Source: Desulfobacula sp. (lineage in GTDB: Bacteria; Desulfobacterota; Desulfobacteria; Desulfobacterales; Desulfobacteraceae). Taken from it: a stretch of DNA of 45,100 nucleotides. Of the stretch, positions 1 through 8,577 are shown in pieces. The notes below the pieces were generated by a model. The model saw nothing but the letters and a program-made list of their open reading frames with translations. It made no database searches and was not told where the DNA came from. The position numbers and the translations under genes are program-made. Positions within the stretch are counted from its first letter, which is position 1; each line of letters opens with the position of its first letter. The DNA lies in contig JAMPXP010000029.1 of assembly GCA_023701135.1 (NCBI GenBank), positions 1-45,100 on the forward strand, given 5' to 3'.

Positions 1-359
1 GGAAGGAATATAGAATCGGCCAGGTCAACAATGCCTTTGTATTCCCGGGTGTGGGGCTGGGCATCATCGCCTCCGGGGCCACCGAAGTCCTGCCGACCTT
101 TTTTTCTGCCGCCGCCCATGCCGTTGCGGAATTTGTCAGCGAAGAGGATCTGATGAACGGCATTCTCTGCCCGCCCCTGGATCAGCTTAAAAATGTGTCC
201 TTTGAGGTCGCCAAACGCGTCGGCGCAGAAGCCATAAAAGCCGGGGTTATCGAAAAAGGCTGCGCCTTTTCAAGATACAAGCACAACAACGACCCGGACC
301 GGCTGAACCTGTTGATCGAAAAAATGCGCTGGGAGCCGAAATATTTCGATCAGATTTAA
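1..359 (+). CDS. NAD-dependent malic enzyme, C-terminal fragment (cut by window edge)
   Basis: The reading frame is open from base 3 and ends at TAA 357-359. It encodes about 118 residues of the C-terminal NAD-binding domain of a malic enzyme, which oxidatively decarboxylates malate to pyruvate in the cytoplasm. The visible IGQVNNAFVFPGVGLG segment matches the family's conserved IGQANN-FPG block. The later PPLDQLKNVSFEVAKRV segment is the usual helix of malic enzymes. The GTG at 51 is internal and is not a start. The 5' part lies outside the window, so cofactor preference (NAD or NADP) cannot be judged here. Confidence 0.85.
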   Translation, partial: KEYRIGQVNNAFVFPGVGLGIIASGATEVLPTFFSAAAHAVAEFVSEEDLMNGILCPPLDQLKNVSFEVAKRVGAEAIKAGVIEKGCAFSRYKHNNDPDRLNLLIEKMRWEPKYFDQI

Positions 360-426
360 TTCTTTCACATCATTTTCCGCCGGTTACCGGATTAGGCGGA
401 ACCGGCGAATTCTTTGTCCATATCTC

Positions 427-1980
427 TCATTGGAGATAAACGGAAACCGCATCGGCGGCGGCCTCCCCGTCCATGGCAGAAGAAACGATTCCCCCGGCAT
501 AGCCGGCCCCTTCTCCTGCAGGAAATAACCCCCGGACCTGCGGATGCATCCGGGTATCCGGATTCCGGGGAATTCTCACCGGCGAACTTGTCCGGCTCTC
601 CACTGCCAGAAGCTTGGCCTCACGGCTCACATATCCTTTCATTTTTTGTCCGAAAGTCCGGAAGGCTTGTTTTAAGGCCCCGGTGACATAAGGCCCCAGG
701 ATTTCTTTCAAAGGATGGCTGACCATCCCCGGAATATAGGACGTGGCCGGCAGGGTTTGGGATATCCTGTCCTCCAGAAAATCCGTCAACACCTGGGTCG
801 GGGCGGCCTGGGTCTTGCCGCCGGCAAGAAAGGCCCTTTGTTCCATCTGTTTTTGAAACTCAAGCCCGGCAAAATGTTTGAATTTGTCCTCCAGGGGGCC
901 ATACTGGTGTGCATCAATGGTGACCACCACCCCGGCATTGGCATGGACCAGGTTGCGAAGGGAATTGGACATGCCGTTCAACACCAGTTCGCCGGGGGCC
1001 GTGGAAGCCGGGATCAGCATGCCGCCGGGGCACATGCAAAAGGAATAGACCCCTGCCCTTCCCACCTGGCAGGCCAAAGAATAAGCGGCTGCGGGTAAAA
1101 ACGGATCGTTCTTGAACCCTTTGTACTGGATCTGATTGATCAGTTCCTGGGGATGCTCCACGCGAACGCCCATGGCATAGGGTTTGGCTTCCAGAAGGAG
1201 CTGATGCCTGTCAAGCAGTTCATAGATATCCCGGGCCGAATGGCCCGTGGCGAGGATGACCACATCGGCTCTAAACTCCTGATCATCCGTTCTGACCCCC
1301 AGAATCCGCCCTTCCTTTAAGATAAGACCGGTCACCCGTGAATTGAAATGGATTTGGCCGTTGCAGTTCAAAATGGTTTCCCGCACGGCCTGGATAATCC
1401 CGGGCAATTTGTTGGAACCGATATGGGGATGGGCATTGACCAGGATATCCGGAATGGCCCCATGATGAACCAGAATGGAAAGGATTTTTTTCACATCCCC
1501 CCGCTTGGTGGATCGGGTATAGAGTTTTCCGTCGCTGTAAGTCCCTGCCCCGCCTTCGCCAAAGCAGTAATTGGAATCCGGGTTCACCTTCCCCTCGGTT
1601 TGAAGGGATTTCAGATCGAACCGCCTTTCCCTGACATCCTTTCCCCGCTCCAGGAGGATGGGAAGAATGCCTTTTTCGATGAGCCTCAAGGCGGCAAAAA
1701 GCCCGGCCGGACCGCTGCCCACGATGAGGGCTGTTTTGCCGGGCTTGACCGGTTCATAGGTGACTGGCAGCAAAAGTTCTTCCAAGGGCTCCCCTGAATA
1801 CACCCTTGCCTGGATCTGGAACACCGGAGACCGCCCCCTGGCATCCACGGACCGCCGGGTGATCTGCACGGCATCAACGGCATCTACGTCTATTTTCAAG
1901 GCAATGGCCGCAGCTTCTTTAATATGGTCGGGATTATTTAGCTTATCCGGCCGGATACGAAGCATTATGTCTTTGATCAT
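427..1980 (-). CDS. FAD-dependent dehydrogenase, COG2509-like
   Basis: A 517-residue cytoplasmic flavoprotein of the uncharacterised FAD-dependent dehydrogenase group (COG2509 type). An N-terminal region of about 80 residues precedes the Rossmann dinucleotide motif GSGPAG at residues 88-93. A second conserved block, CFGEGGAGTYSDGKLYTR, is typical of this group. The C-terminal segment GLFPAGEGAGYAGGIVSSAMDG closes the FAD site. Length is normal. Start is ATG at 1980. It is transcribed divergently from the IclR regulator and convergently with the malic enzyme. Family membership is firm; the substrate is unknown for the whole family. Confidence 0.85.
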   Translation of the reverse strand: MIKDIMLRIRPDKLNNPDHIKEAAAIALKIDVDAVDAVQITRRSVDARGRSPVFQIQARVYSGEPLEELLLPVTYEPVKPGKTALIVGSGPAGLFAALRLIEKGILPILLERGKDVRERRFDLKSLQTEGKVNPDSNYCFGEGGAGTYSDGKLYTRSTKRGDVKKILSILVHHGAIPDILVNAHPHIGSNKLPGIIQAVRETILNCNGQIHFNSRVTGLILKEGRILGVRTDDQEFRADVVILATGHSARDIYELLDRHQLLLEAKPYAMGVRVEHPQELINQIQYKGFKNDPFLPAAAYSLACQVGRAGVYSFCMCPGGMLIPASTAPGELVLNGMSNSLRNLVHANAGVVVTIDAHQYGPLEDKFKHFAGLEFQKQMEQRAFLAGGKTQAAPTQVLTDFLEDRISQTLPATSYIPGMVSHPLKEILGPYVTGALKQAFRTFGQKMKGYVSREAKLLAVESRTSSPVRIPRNPDTRMHPQVRGLFPAGEGAGYAGGIVSSAMDGEAAADAVSVYLQ

Positions 1981-2092
1981 CCCTGTCCCCTTTTTATGGA
2001 GAAAGTCCTTCTATACCATGAACCCCTATTAATCTCAATCCTCAGCCCAAGATCGTTTTTCAGGTCTTCAAAATTTTCCCATCATTTTTTTC

Positions 2093-2121
2093 TTGACATG
2101 GATTTTTCTGTTTGTTCTAAT
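2093..2121 (+). promoter_or_regulatory. Sigma-70 promoter of the iclR-molybdoenzyme operon
   Basis: TTGACA at 2093-2098 is a perfect -35 box. A 17-base spacer leads to TCTAAT at 2116-2121, five of six matches to the -10 consensus. It lies 45 bases upstream of the IclR start at 2167. No other comparably good promoter is visible before the operon, so it probably drives regulator, molybdoenzyme and ferredoxin together. Confidence 0.75.
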
Positions 2122-2143
2122 ATACAGAATTGTATTCTATATA
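2121..2143 (+). promoter_or_regulatory. Palindromic operator, probable IclR autoregulatory site
   Basis: A 23-base near-perfect inverted repeat centred on G2132. The arms AGAAT (2126-2130) and ATTCT (2134-2138) flank TGT, and TATA (2121-2124) pairs with TATA (2140-2143). Only the 2125/2139 pair is mismatched. It begins at the last base of the -10 box and covers the transcription start. Binding there would block the promoter, which suits an autorepressing IclR protein. The link to this regulator is inferred from position. Confidence 0.6.
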
Positions 2144-2166
2144 CAGAACATTCAGGAGCAATGCTT

Positions 2167-2958
2167 ATGACTTTCCCTGTTCCGGAAAAACCAAAATCAG
2201 CATACAACCCCACGGCCCCGGCCGTGGAGCAGGCGGCCCAACTGCTTTTCTGCCTGGGGAAAAACAAAGGCCATGATATGGGACTCACCGCTATCTGCAA
2301 AGAAATCGGCATCCACAAAAGTAAGGGATATTCCATTTTAAACGCCCTGGCCAAATACGATCTCGTCACCCGGGACCATGCATCCAAAACCTATTCCCTG
2401 GGACCGGCCCTCATGCCCCTGGCCCAGAAAGCCAAGGAAAAATTCGATATCACCGCCGTTGCCAGGGACCATCTTCAGCAACTGGCCGAAGCCACAAAAA
2501 CCAGCGTGCTGCTGGGGATCATCTGCAATGATCAGGTGTTTATCACCGGGAAATATGACGGCAACGAATCGGTATCGGTCACCGTCAATCTCTACCAGTC
2601 CCTGCCCATCACCCACGGGTCCCACGGAAAAGCCGTTTTCGGATATCTTCCCCTAGAGGAACAGGAAAGGCTTCTCTCTTCAGGACAGGTCTTTTTTCAC
2701 GGCAGTCCTGAAGATTTCGATCCAAAGCGCCTGAAAAGCGAACTGAGCTTCTGCCGGGAAAAGGGATATGCCGTGGATCAGGGCAGGATGTCGGCGGGCA
2801 TCAATGCCGTCAGCGCTCCCATTTTTGACCATAATGACGAAGTAGCGGCCTGCGTGATCATCCTGGGCACCTTTCAGGAGGACCGGTTTGAGGGTATAGG
2901 AAAAATGATTGCCGAAACCGGCCGGGTGATCTCCCGGCAGTTGGGAGCAAGAATATAA
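2167..2958 (+). CDS. IclR-family transcriptional regulator
   Basis: A 263-residue IclR-family regulator. The N-terminal winged helix-turn-helix (about residues 15-75) contains GLTAICKEIGIHKSKGYSIL. The C-terminal effector domain follows, with the family's SLPITHGSHGKAVFGYLP-type segment and INAVSAPIFDH. The start is chosen at ATG 2167 because AGGAG at 2154-2158 sits 8 bases upstream. The longer open frame from 1996 would run through the promoter and operator. Ten bases separate it from the molybdoenzyme, so they form one operon. IclR proteins often sense aromatic or small organic acids; the effector here is unknown. Confidence 0.88.
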   Translation: MTFPVPEKPKSAYNPTAPAVEQAAQLLFCLGKNKGHDMGLTAICKEIGIHKSKGYSILNALAKYDLVTRDHASKTYSLGPALMPLAQKAKEKFDITAVARDHLQQLAEATKTSVLLGIICNDQVFITGKYDGNESVSVTVNLYQSLPITHGSHGKAVFGYLPLEEQERLLSSGQVFFHGSPEDFDPKRLKSELSFCREKGYAVDQGRMSAGINAVSAPIFDHNDEVAACVIILGTFQEDRFEGIGKMIAETGRVISRQLGARI

Positions 2959-2968
2959 AGGAGACACG

Positions 2969-5404
2969 ATGAAAAAGGATGGGGTAAAAATTATCAAAAC
3001 AACGACATGGTCCCCCGGCCCCGGTTGCCACGGCGGTTGCGGAATCCTGGTCCATGTCAAAGACAACAAGGTGATCAAGGTGGAAGGGGACCCGGACCAC
3101 CCCTGGAACCAGGGGCGGCTCTGCTCGCGGTGTCTTTCCATGACCCAGTACATGTACCATAAAGACAGGCTCAGAAAACCCCTGAAACGGATCGGTGAAC
3201 GGGGGGAAGGCAAATTTGAGGAAATTTCCTGGGATGAGGCCTTTGACCTGATTGAAGAAAAAATGAAAAAAATCCGGGAGGATTTCGGTCCCGAGTCCGT
3301 GATTTTCCACCAGGGCACCGGCCGGGACATCGGCGGCTGGATATCCATGCTGGCCTATGCCTACGGCAGCCCCAACTGGATGTTCGGGCTTTCCGGCATT
3401 TCCTGTTACACGCCCCGGCTCATGATGATGTCCATCACCCAGGGGGACTTTGCCGTGGTGGATGCCTCCCAGTGGCTTGAAAAAAGGTATGACGACCCTG
3501 AATACAAGATCCCCGAAACCGTCATCATCTGGGGCCAGAACCTGCCTGCCACCTGCCCGGACGGCTTTTTCGGCCACTGGTATGTGGATCTCATGAAACG
3601 GGGAACGGAACTCATCGTCATTGACCCGAGATGCACCTGGATCGCCTCCCGGGCCAAAATCTGGCTCCAGCTCCGGCCCGGGACCGATGCAGCCCTGGCC
3701 CTGGGGTTCATCCATGTCATGATCAAGGAAAATCTCATCAACATGGATTTTGTCGAGAAATGGACCAATTCTCCCTTCCTGGTCAGGACAGACGGCAAGA
3801 TCCCGGTTTTCTTGAAAGAAAAAGATATCAAAAAAGACGGGTCTGATTTGAATTTTGTGGCCCATGACGCGGTTTCCGGGGACTTCATGGTCTGGGATAC
3901 CACGGCCCAGGCCTATGACAAGGCCGGGGCCAAACCTTCCATGGACGGGGCTTTCACCCTCACCCTGGTGGACGGATCAAAGGCGGCCGTCAAGACTGTG
4001 TGGACCCTGTACAAAGAGAATGCCGAACAGTATACCCCGGAAAAAGTTCAGGACATCACCTGGGTACCGGCCGAAAAAATCCGCCAGGCGGCCCGCATGT
4101 ATGCCAAGGCCAAGCCCGGCGCCCTGCACTGGGGGCTTCCCATTGACACCATCCCGTCCACCGTACCCACCTCCCAGGCCCTCAACCATCTCTGGTGCCT
4201 TACCGGCAACCTCGACATCCCCGGCGGCAATGCCATTGCACGTTACGCCTTTGATGTCGTGACCTATCCCTATCATTCCGGCGGGGCCATCCTGAGTCTG
4301 CCGCCGGAGGTCATGAACAAGCGCATCGGCATCCATGACTATGGCTGCATCAAGGATTTCAGGGCCTGGGCCCAGCCCGACAAGGTCCTGGAACAGATTT
4401 TTTCCGGCAGCCCCTATCCCATCAAGGGCATGTGGATCCAGACGGCCAACCCCATTGCCTGCACGGGCATGGAGCCCCAAAAATGGCACAAAGCCATCAA
4501 ACAACTGGATTTCACGGTCTGTGTGGATCTGTTCATGACCCCCACGGCCATGCTCTGCGATGTGATCCTTCCGGCCGCCACCTTTCTGGAAAAAGATTCG
4601 CTCAAGGCCTGGTGGGTTCCTCTGAATGCCATCAAAAAAGTCGTGGATGTGGAAGAATGCAAATCCGACATTGAAATCAATCTTGAACTCTGCAAACGGT
4701 TCATGAAAGACTTCCCTTTCCCCAATACCCGGGTGCTGTTTGATTCCCTGCTCAAATCCGCCGGCATCACCTACCAGGAACTCTGTGACAACACCTGGAT
4801 GCTGCCGCCCAAGGGCCATCCCAGCAAACCCTATCACCGGTATGAAAGAAGCCTGCTGAGACCCGACAAAAAACCGGGATTCCGGACCCCTTCCGGAAAA
4901 ATCGAACTTTTTTCCTCCTGGCTGGAGAAATGGGGCCTCGACCCCCTGCCCTACCATGAAGAGCCACCCTACAGCCCCGTTAGCACCCCGGACCTGTTCA
5001 AGGACTATCCGCTGATTCTGGCCACTGGCCGGAGAATGGGACCTTTTTTCCATTCCGAACACCGGCAGATCCCCTGGCTCCGGGAACAGCAGAAGGAGCC
5101 GGTCCTGGAAATCCACCCGGATACGGCCAGGAAATACGGGGTCGAGCACGGTGAAAAGGTCTGTGTCGAAAACTGGCTGGGAAAAATAACCGTCAAGGCC
5201 CTGGTGACCCCGGTCATCCACCCCGAAGTGGTCATGGCGGAACACGGCTGGTGGTTCCCGGAAAAAGAAGGCAAAGAACCAAGTCTCTTCGGCGTCTGGG
5301 ACGTCAATGTCAATCAGCTCATCCCCATGGGCCATGAAGGAAAAGCCGGTCTGGGGTCTCCCATCAAGAGCATGCTCTGCAAAGTATACAAGGCGAAAGG
5401 ATAA
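2969..5404 (+). CDS. Molybdopterin oxidoreductase large subunit, DMSO reductase superfamily
   Basis: An 811-residue catalytic subunit that should bind Mo or W bis-molybdopterin. The order is an Fe-S N-terminal domain (about 12-65), a molybdopterin core (about 70-560) and a C-terminal dinucleotide-binding domain (about 690-805, containing LATGRRMGPFFHSEHRQIPW). The iron-sulfur motif is odd: Cys20, Cys24, Cys52 and Cys55 are present, but residue 17, where the usual first Cys of C-x2-C-x3-C-x27-C falls, is Gly. Cys146 in GLSGISCYTPR is a plausible metal ligand. No twin-arginine signal is seen, so it is likely cytoplasmic. SD AAAGGAG precedes ATG 2969. Substrate is unknown; acetylene hydratase-like or hydroxylase-like roles are possible but not shown. 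Confidence 0.87.
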   Translation: MKKDGVKIIKTTTWSPGPGCHGGCGILVHVKDNKVIKVEGDPDHPWNQGRLCSRCLSMTQYMYHKDRLRKPLKRIGERGEGKFEEISWDEAFDLIEEKMKKIREDFGPESVIFHQGTGRDIGGWISMLAYAYGSPNWMFGLSGISCYTPRLMMMSITQGDFAVVDASQWLEKRYDDPEYKIPETVIIWGQNLPATCPDGFFGHWYVDLMKRGTELIVIDPRCTWIASRAKIWLQLRPGTDAALALGFIHVMIKENLINMDFVEKWTNSPFLVRTDGKIPVFLKEKDIKKDGSDLNFVAHDAVSGDFMVWDTTAQAYDKAGAKPSMDGAFTLTLVDGSKAAVKTVWTLYKENAEQYTPEKVQDITWVPAEKIRQAARMYAKAKPGALHWGLPIDTIPSTVPTSQALNHLWCLTGNLDIPGGNAIARYAFDVVTYPYHSGGAILSLPPEVMNKRIGIHDYGCIKDFRAWAQPDKVLEQIFSGSPYPIKGMWIQTANPIACTGMEPQKWHKAIKQLDFTVCVDLFMTPTAMLCDVILPAATFLEKDSLKAWWVPLNAIKKVVDVEECKSDIEINLELCKRFMKDFPFPNTRVLFDSLLKSAGITYQELCDNTWMLPPKGHPSKPYHRYERSLLRPDKKPGFRTPSGKIELFSSWLEKWGLDPLPYHEEPPYSPVSTPDLFKDYPLILATGRRMGPFFHSEHRQIPWLREQQKEPVLEIHPDTARKYGVEHGEKVCVENWLGKITVKALVTPVIHPEVVMAEHGWWFPEKEGKEPSLFGVWDVNVNQLIPMGHEGKAGLGSPIKSMLCKVYKAKG

Positions 5405-5409
5405 CCCTC

Positions 5410-5742
5410 ATGACATATGGAATGCTCATCGATTATGAATACTGCACCGGCTGCAAGACCTGTGAAATCGCTTGCAAACAGGAATATGAAAGGCCTGCCG
5501 GAAAGGTCGGGGGAGTGGAAGTCCTGGAATTCGTCCACACCCTTCCCAATGACAAATTGTTTATCACCCATATCCCGCATTTTACCCGGGCCTGCGTGTT
5601 CTGCGCCGGCCGGGTCAAGCAGGGCCTGGCCCCTGCCTGCGCCCAGCACTGCATGGCAAGGGTCCTGACCTTTGGGAAAATCGAGGATCTGGTCAAGCTT
5701 ATCCCGGAAAAACGGAAGGCCATCCTCTGGACCCAGGGGTGA
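5410..5742 (+). CDS. Short ferredoxin subunit (two 4Fe-4S clusters) of the molybdoenzyme
   Basis: A 110-residue iron-sulfur protein that should pass electrons to or from the preceding molybdoenzyme. The first cluster motif is CTGCKTCEIAC (C-x2-C-x2-C-x3-C). The second is CVFC, then eleven residues, then CAQHC. This is half the size of usual DmsB/PsrB-type subunits, which carry four clusters. It starts five bases after the large-subunit stop, so the two are probably translated together. No membrane anchor gene follows, which suggests a soluble enzyme with a soluble electron partner. Confidence 0.85.
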   Translation: MTYGMLIDYEYCTGCKTCEIACKQEYERPAGKVGGVEVLEFVHTLPNDKLFITHIPHFTRACVFCAGRVKQGLAPACAQHCMARVLTFGKIEDLVKLIPEKRKAILWTQG

Positions 5743-5770
5743 TGATTCAAGGGGTTTTGCCGGGCGCGTT

Positions 5771-6769
5771 CTAAGGCGTCTGTTGGCCCTTGTTGAACAC
5801 ATGGATATTCCGGTCTTTTTCCCTGTCGATTTCCGGATCAGGCCGTTTTTCCCCATCCCAGGGCATCAGGGCCTTGGGGTCCGTGATCACGGCCACGGGA
5901 CAGGCAGCCCGGAAGCTCGTGCGTTCCACCACGCTCCCGGCATACCATTTGCCCTGGCTTTCCTTGGTGTGGGACCCCAGGACAATGAGATCCGACTGGG
6001 TTTTGGCGGCACAGGAAAGAATTTCCTGATGGGGCAGGCCCCCTCCCCAGATGGCGTATTCATGGGGCAGCCCATCGAAAAAAGGCTCGCAGAATTCCGT
6101 CAGCCGCTGCCGGGTCGCGGCCAGGTCCGCTTCGTAATTTTCCCGGGAATATTTGGGCCAGGGCGGCACCGGGATCATGTGGAAGACCACAATCCGGCCC
6201 TGGAATCTCCGGGCCAGTTGAACGGCAAAAGACAGGGCGCACTCACAGGACACGGAAAAATCCACGCCCACCAGGATGCACCGGAATTCGGCAGCCTCAA
6301 GCTGAACCAGGGGGTTAACAATGACCACCGGGCAATTTTCCCGGGTAACGACCCCTTCCACGGTGGATCCGATTTTCCCTGCCACCCGGATGACGCCTTT
6401 TTCAGCAGCCCTTGCAGAATGCGGACCCATGACGATGAGGCCTGACGCCAGAAGCCGTGACCAGGACAGGATCTCCTCCCAGGGGAATCCCGGAACCACC
6501 CGGATGTCGCCGCCCACAGAGGAATGGACAATGGGGCTGTAAACGGCGCGGATTTCATCGGCCACCTGTTTTTCATAGGCCTCATTGGTTTCCATGTCTT
6601 GACCGGTGATATAATGACGCACCTTTCGCCGGTTTTGTGTATCACCGGACTCCAGGACATGCAGAATATGCAGTTTGACCCGGAACTGTTCGGCCAGCCG
6701 GGCGGCGGCGGCCACTACGGGATCGGCAACCTGAACCAGATCCGTTGCTGCCAGAATATCAGAAAACAT
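5771..6769 (-). CDS. Tandem universal stress protein (UspA-UspA)
   Basis: A 332-residue cytoplasmic protein with two UspA domains, about residues 1-150 and 160-300. Each ends in the nucleotide-binding stretch: VMGPHSARAAEKG in the first, and VLGSHTKESQG with a later GSVVERT in the second. ATP binding is therefore likely, at least in the second domain. The start is placed at ATG 6769 (ATG 6772 is equally close) because a strong AAAGGAGG lies just upstream. A GTG at 6787 would put that ribosome site inside the gene. It follows the APH/AAA kinase gene with almost no gap. Confidence 0.85.
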   Translation of the reverse strand: MFSDILAATDLVQVADPVVAAAARLAEQFRVKLHILHVLESGDTQNRRKVRHYITGQDMETNEAYEKQVADEIRAVYSPIVHSSVGGDIRVVPGFPWEEILSWSRLLASGLIVMGPHSARAAEKGVIRVAGKIGSTVEGVVTRENCPVVIVNPLVQLEAAEFRCILVGVDFSVSCECALSFAVQLARRFQGRIVVFHMIPVPPWPKYSRENYEADLAATRQRLTEFCEPFFDGLPHEYAIWGGGLPHQEILSCAAKTQSDLIVLGSHTKESQGKWYAGSVVERTSFRAACPVAVITDPKALMPWDGEKRPDPEIDREKDRNIHVFNKGQQTP

Positions 6770-6783
6770 CATTCCTCCTTTTT

Positions 6784-8388
6784 TCACGGCGCCGGGGGAG
6801 ACAGCCCGTCCGGCGGCACGATATATTCATTGAGAAGAATCCGGTTCATGCATTCTTCAACGGGATTTTCCGTGTCCACCAGAATGCGCTGTTCCGGCCC
6901 GATCTCGGTTAAGGCCTCAAATCCTTTGCGAAAATCATCAAAATGAACCAGCCGGGCATCGGACAGGGACGGCCGGCTTTCCCGGCGGGCCAGGCGTTTT
7001 TTCAACACCTTGTCCGGGGCCGTGCATTCAACAAAAAAAATGGTCGCATCCATGTCCGCTGCCAGCCGCAGGGCTTCTTTCCTAAAATGCCGGGTACCGA
7101 AGGTGGCATCCAGAACCACGGAATTGCCTTTTTCGATTTCTTCCTGAGCCCTGAGAAACATACGGCCGTAAGTCAGGGCCGTGGCCCCCCGGGTGTAGAT
7201 ACCGCTCTCAAATGCCTGGCGGGAAGGGTCCGTGGATGGTGCTGCGAACAGTTCTTTGCGGATGACGTCGGACCGGAGCACCGAAATACCGAAGGCCCGG
7301 CCGATTTGCCCGGCAATGGTGCTTTTACCCGAAGCCGGTATCCCGCATACCACCCACAGAACCGGCCGGGTGAATCCCACGGCATAGCTGTAGGCAAGAT
7401 TCAGATATGTTTCAATTTCGGCTTGCAGACGGGAAGTCTCCGGTTCCGTCACATCCGTTTCCCGGACCCGGATGCAGGCCACCTTTAATCTGACCATGGC
7501 CCGATAACATTTGTAAAAACCCAGGAGGACAAAGAGGTCTGCATCCCCGGTTTGACGGGCAATTTCGGCAAGCAGGTCCTGTGCGGTGTCCGAATGTCCC
7601 CGGGCATCCAGGTCCATGGCCAGGAATGCCAGATCCGAGGCCATGTCCTCATACCGGAACCGGTGGTTGAATTCGATGCAATCAATAATCCGGACCTGGT
7701 CATCCATGAAATAGATATGTTCGGCCCGCAAATCACCGTGGCAGTCCAGAACCTTTCCGGATCGGACCCGCTTGTCAAAAAGGGGCCGGTGCCGCTTGAG
7801 AAAAGCCAGGCAGGCGCTGCGGACGATGTTGAACAGACGCTCGTCAAACAATTGTCCGGCAAAATCCGCTGTCTGGGTGAAATTTTCCATACAATTTTTG
7901 GAAACCGTGGCCCAAGTTCCCAGGTCCGCCTCGGGGGCCGGTTCGGGGGGCCGGTCGTAGAACCGGGCCAGCAAACCGGCCAGGGCATGAATCTGCCTTT
8001 TATCTATCCCGCCGATTTCCAGTCGATGGGACAGGGTAGAGCGTTCAGGCAGACGCCGCATTTTCACTGCATATTCCACGACCTCTCCAGGTCCTTCCAG
8101 ATGATAGGTCTCATTTTCAAGGCAGATGGGGACCACGCCCAGATACACATCCGGGGTAAGCCGGCGGTTCAGTTCTATTTCCTGCCGGCAGAAATGAAGG
8201 CGTTTTTCCAGGGTCGTGAAATTCAGAAATCCAAGGTCCAGAGGCTTTTTGAGCTTATAGGCCAGATCGCCGGCCAGGAAAATTTTTGAGATATGGGTTT
8301 CCCGGATCTCGACATCGACGGCCGGATGGGGGTAGAAAGCCGGACTCGCCATGGCTTGAACCAGTTTTTCAAAAGTATGGAAACCCAT
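6784..8388 (-). CDS. Fusion of aminoglycoside-phosphotransferase-like and AAA/P-loop kinase domains
   Basis: A 534-residue two-domain protein. The N-terminal part (about 1-330) is phosphotransferase-like, with the catalytic block LDCHGDLRAEHIYF and IIDCIEFNHRFRYEDMASDLA. The C-terminal part is a P-loop kinase with Walker A GIPASGKST and DATFGTRHFRKEA. This matches the COG2187-COG0645 fusion known in many bacteria, whose substrate is unknown. The start is set at ATG 8388 (MGFHTFEKL), with AGGG five bases upstream. The frame extends 25 codons further with no similarity. It is operonic with the universal stress protein. Confidence 0.8.
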   Translation of the reverse strand: MGFHTFEKLVQAMASPAFYPHPAVDVEIRETHISKIFLAGDLAYKLKKPLDLGFLNFTTLEKRLHFCRQEIELNRRLTPDVYLGVVPICLENETYHLEGPGEVVEYAVKMRRLPERSTLSHRLEIGGIDKRQIHALAGLLARFYDRPPEPAPEADLGTWATVSKNCMENFTQTADFAGQLFDERLFNIVRSACLAFLKRHRPLFDKRVRSGKVLDCHGDLRAEHIYFMDDQVRIIDCIEFNHRFRYEDMASDLAFLAMDLDARGHSDTAQDLLAEIARQTGDADLFVLLGFYKCYRAMVRLKVACIRVRETDVTEPETSRLQAEIETYLNLAYSYAVGFTRPVLWVVCGIPASGKSTIAGQIGRAFGISVLRSDVIRKELFAAPSTDPSRQAFESGIYTRGATALTYGRMFLRAQEEIEKGNSVVLDATFGTRHFRKEALRLAADMDATIFFVECTAPDKVLKKRLARRESRPSLSDARLVHFDDFRKGFEALTEIGPEQRILVDTENPVEECMNRILLNEYIVPPDGLSPPAP

Positions 8389-8487
8389 GCTGACCCTGCC
8401 GTTTCTTTTATATTGAATCCTTCCGTTCCATTTAAAAATAGCATGACCCCGCGCGAAAAGCAAACAGGGCGCCCTGGGATTTTTTGA

Positions 8488-8503
8488 TGGCGCGGCTATT
8501 GCT
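8488..8503 (+). promoter_or_regulatory. Sigma-54 (-24/-12) promoter for the PAS activator gene
   Basis: TGGCGC-N5-TTGCT, with the obligatory GG-N10-GC spacing. It matches the TGGCAC-N5-TTGCW consensus at ten of eleven positions. It lies 75 bases upstream of the sigma-54 activator start at 8578. The start of transcription would be near 8514. Confidence 0.6.
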
Positions 8504-8529
8504 GTCCGGCCAAAAAGGTTTTATGATGA

Positions 8530-8543
8530 TTGCAATATTGCAA
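8530..8543. promoter_or_regulatory. Perfect palindrome TTGCAATATTGCAA
   Basis: A 14-base perfect inverted repeat in the leader of the PAS-type sigma-54 activator, just after its -24/-12 promoter. With flanks it matches 14 of 17 positions of the palindrome at 42767-42783 upstream of the HdrD-like gene. It is a probable binding site for a Fis-type activator. Lying downstream of the promoter, it might act in negative autoregulation. Confidence 0.5.
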
Positions 8544-8577
8544 CCATATTAATTTTTTTACCATAAGAGAAATTTAA

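Noticed and set aside
3977-5335. Long minus-strand open frame opposite the molybdoenzyme gene (452 codons), and similar long frames opposite other genes
   Set aside because: They mirror GC-biased codon use of real genes, lack ribosome sites and show no recognisable domains.
8489-8577. TTGCAATATTGCAA at 8530 as a usual upstream activator site of its own promoter
   Set aside because: It is downstream of the -24/-12 element by 27 bases, so it is not in the standard upstream position. Kept only as a possible autoregulatory site.
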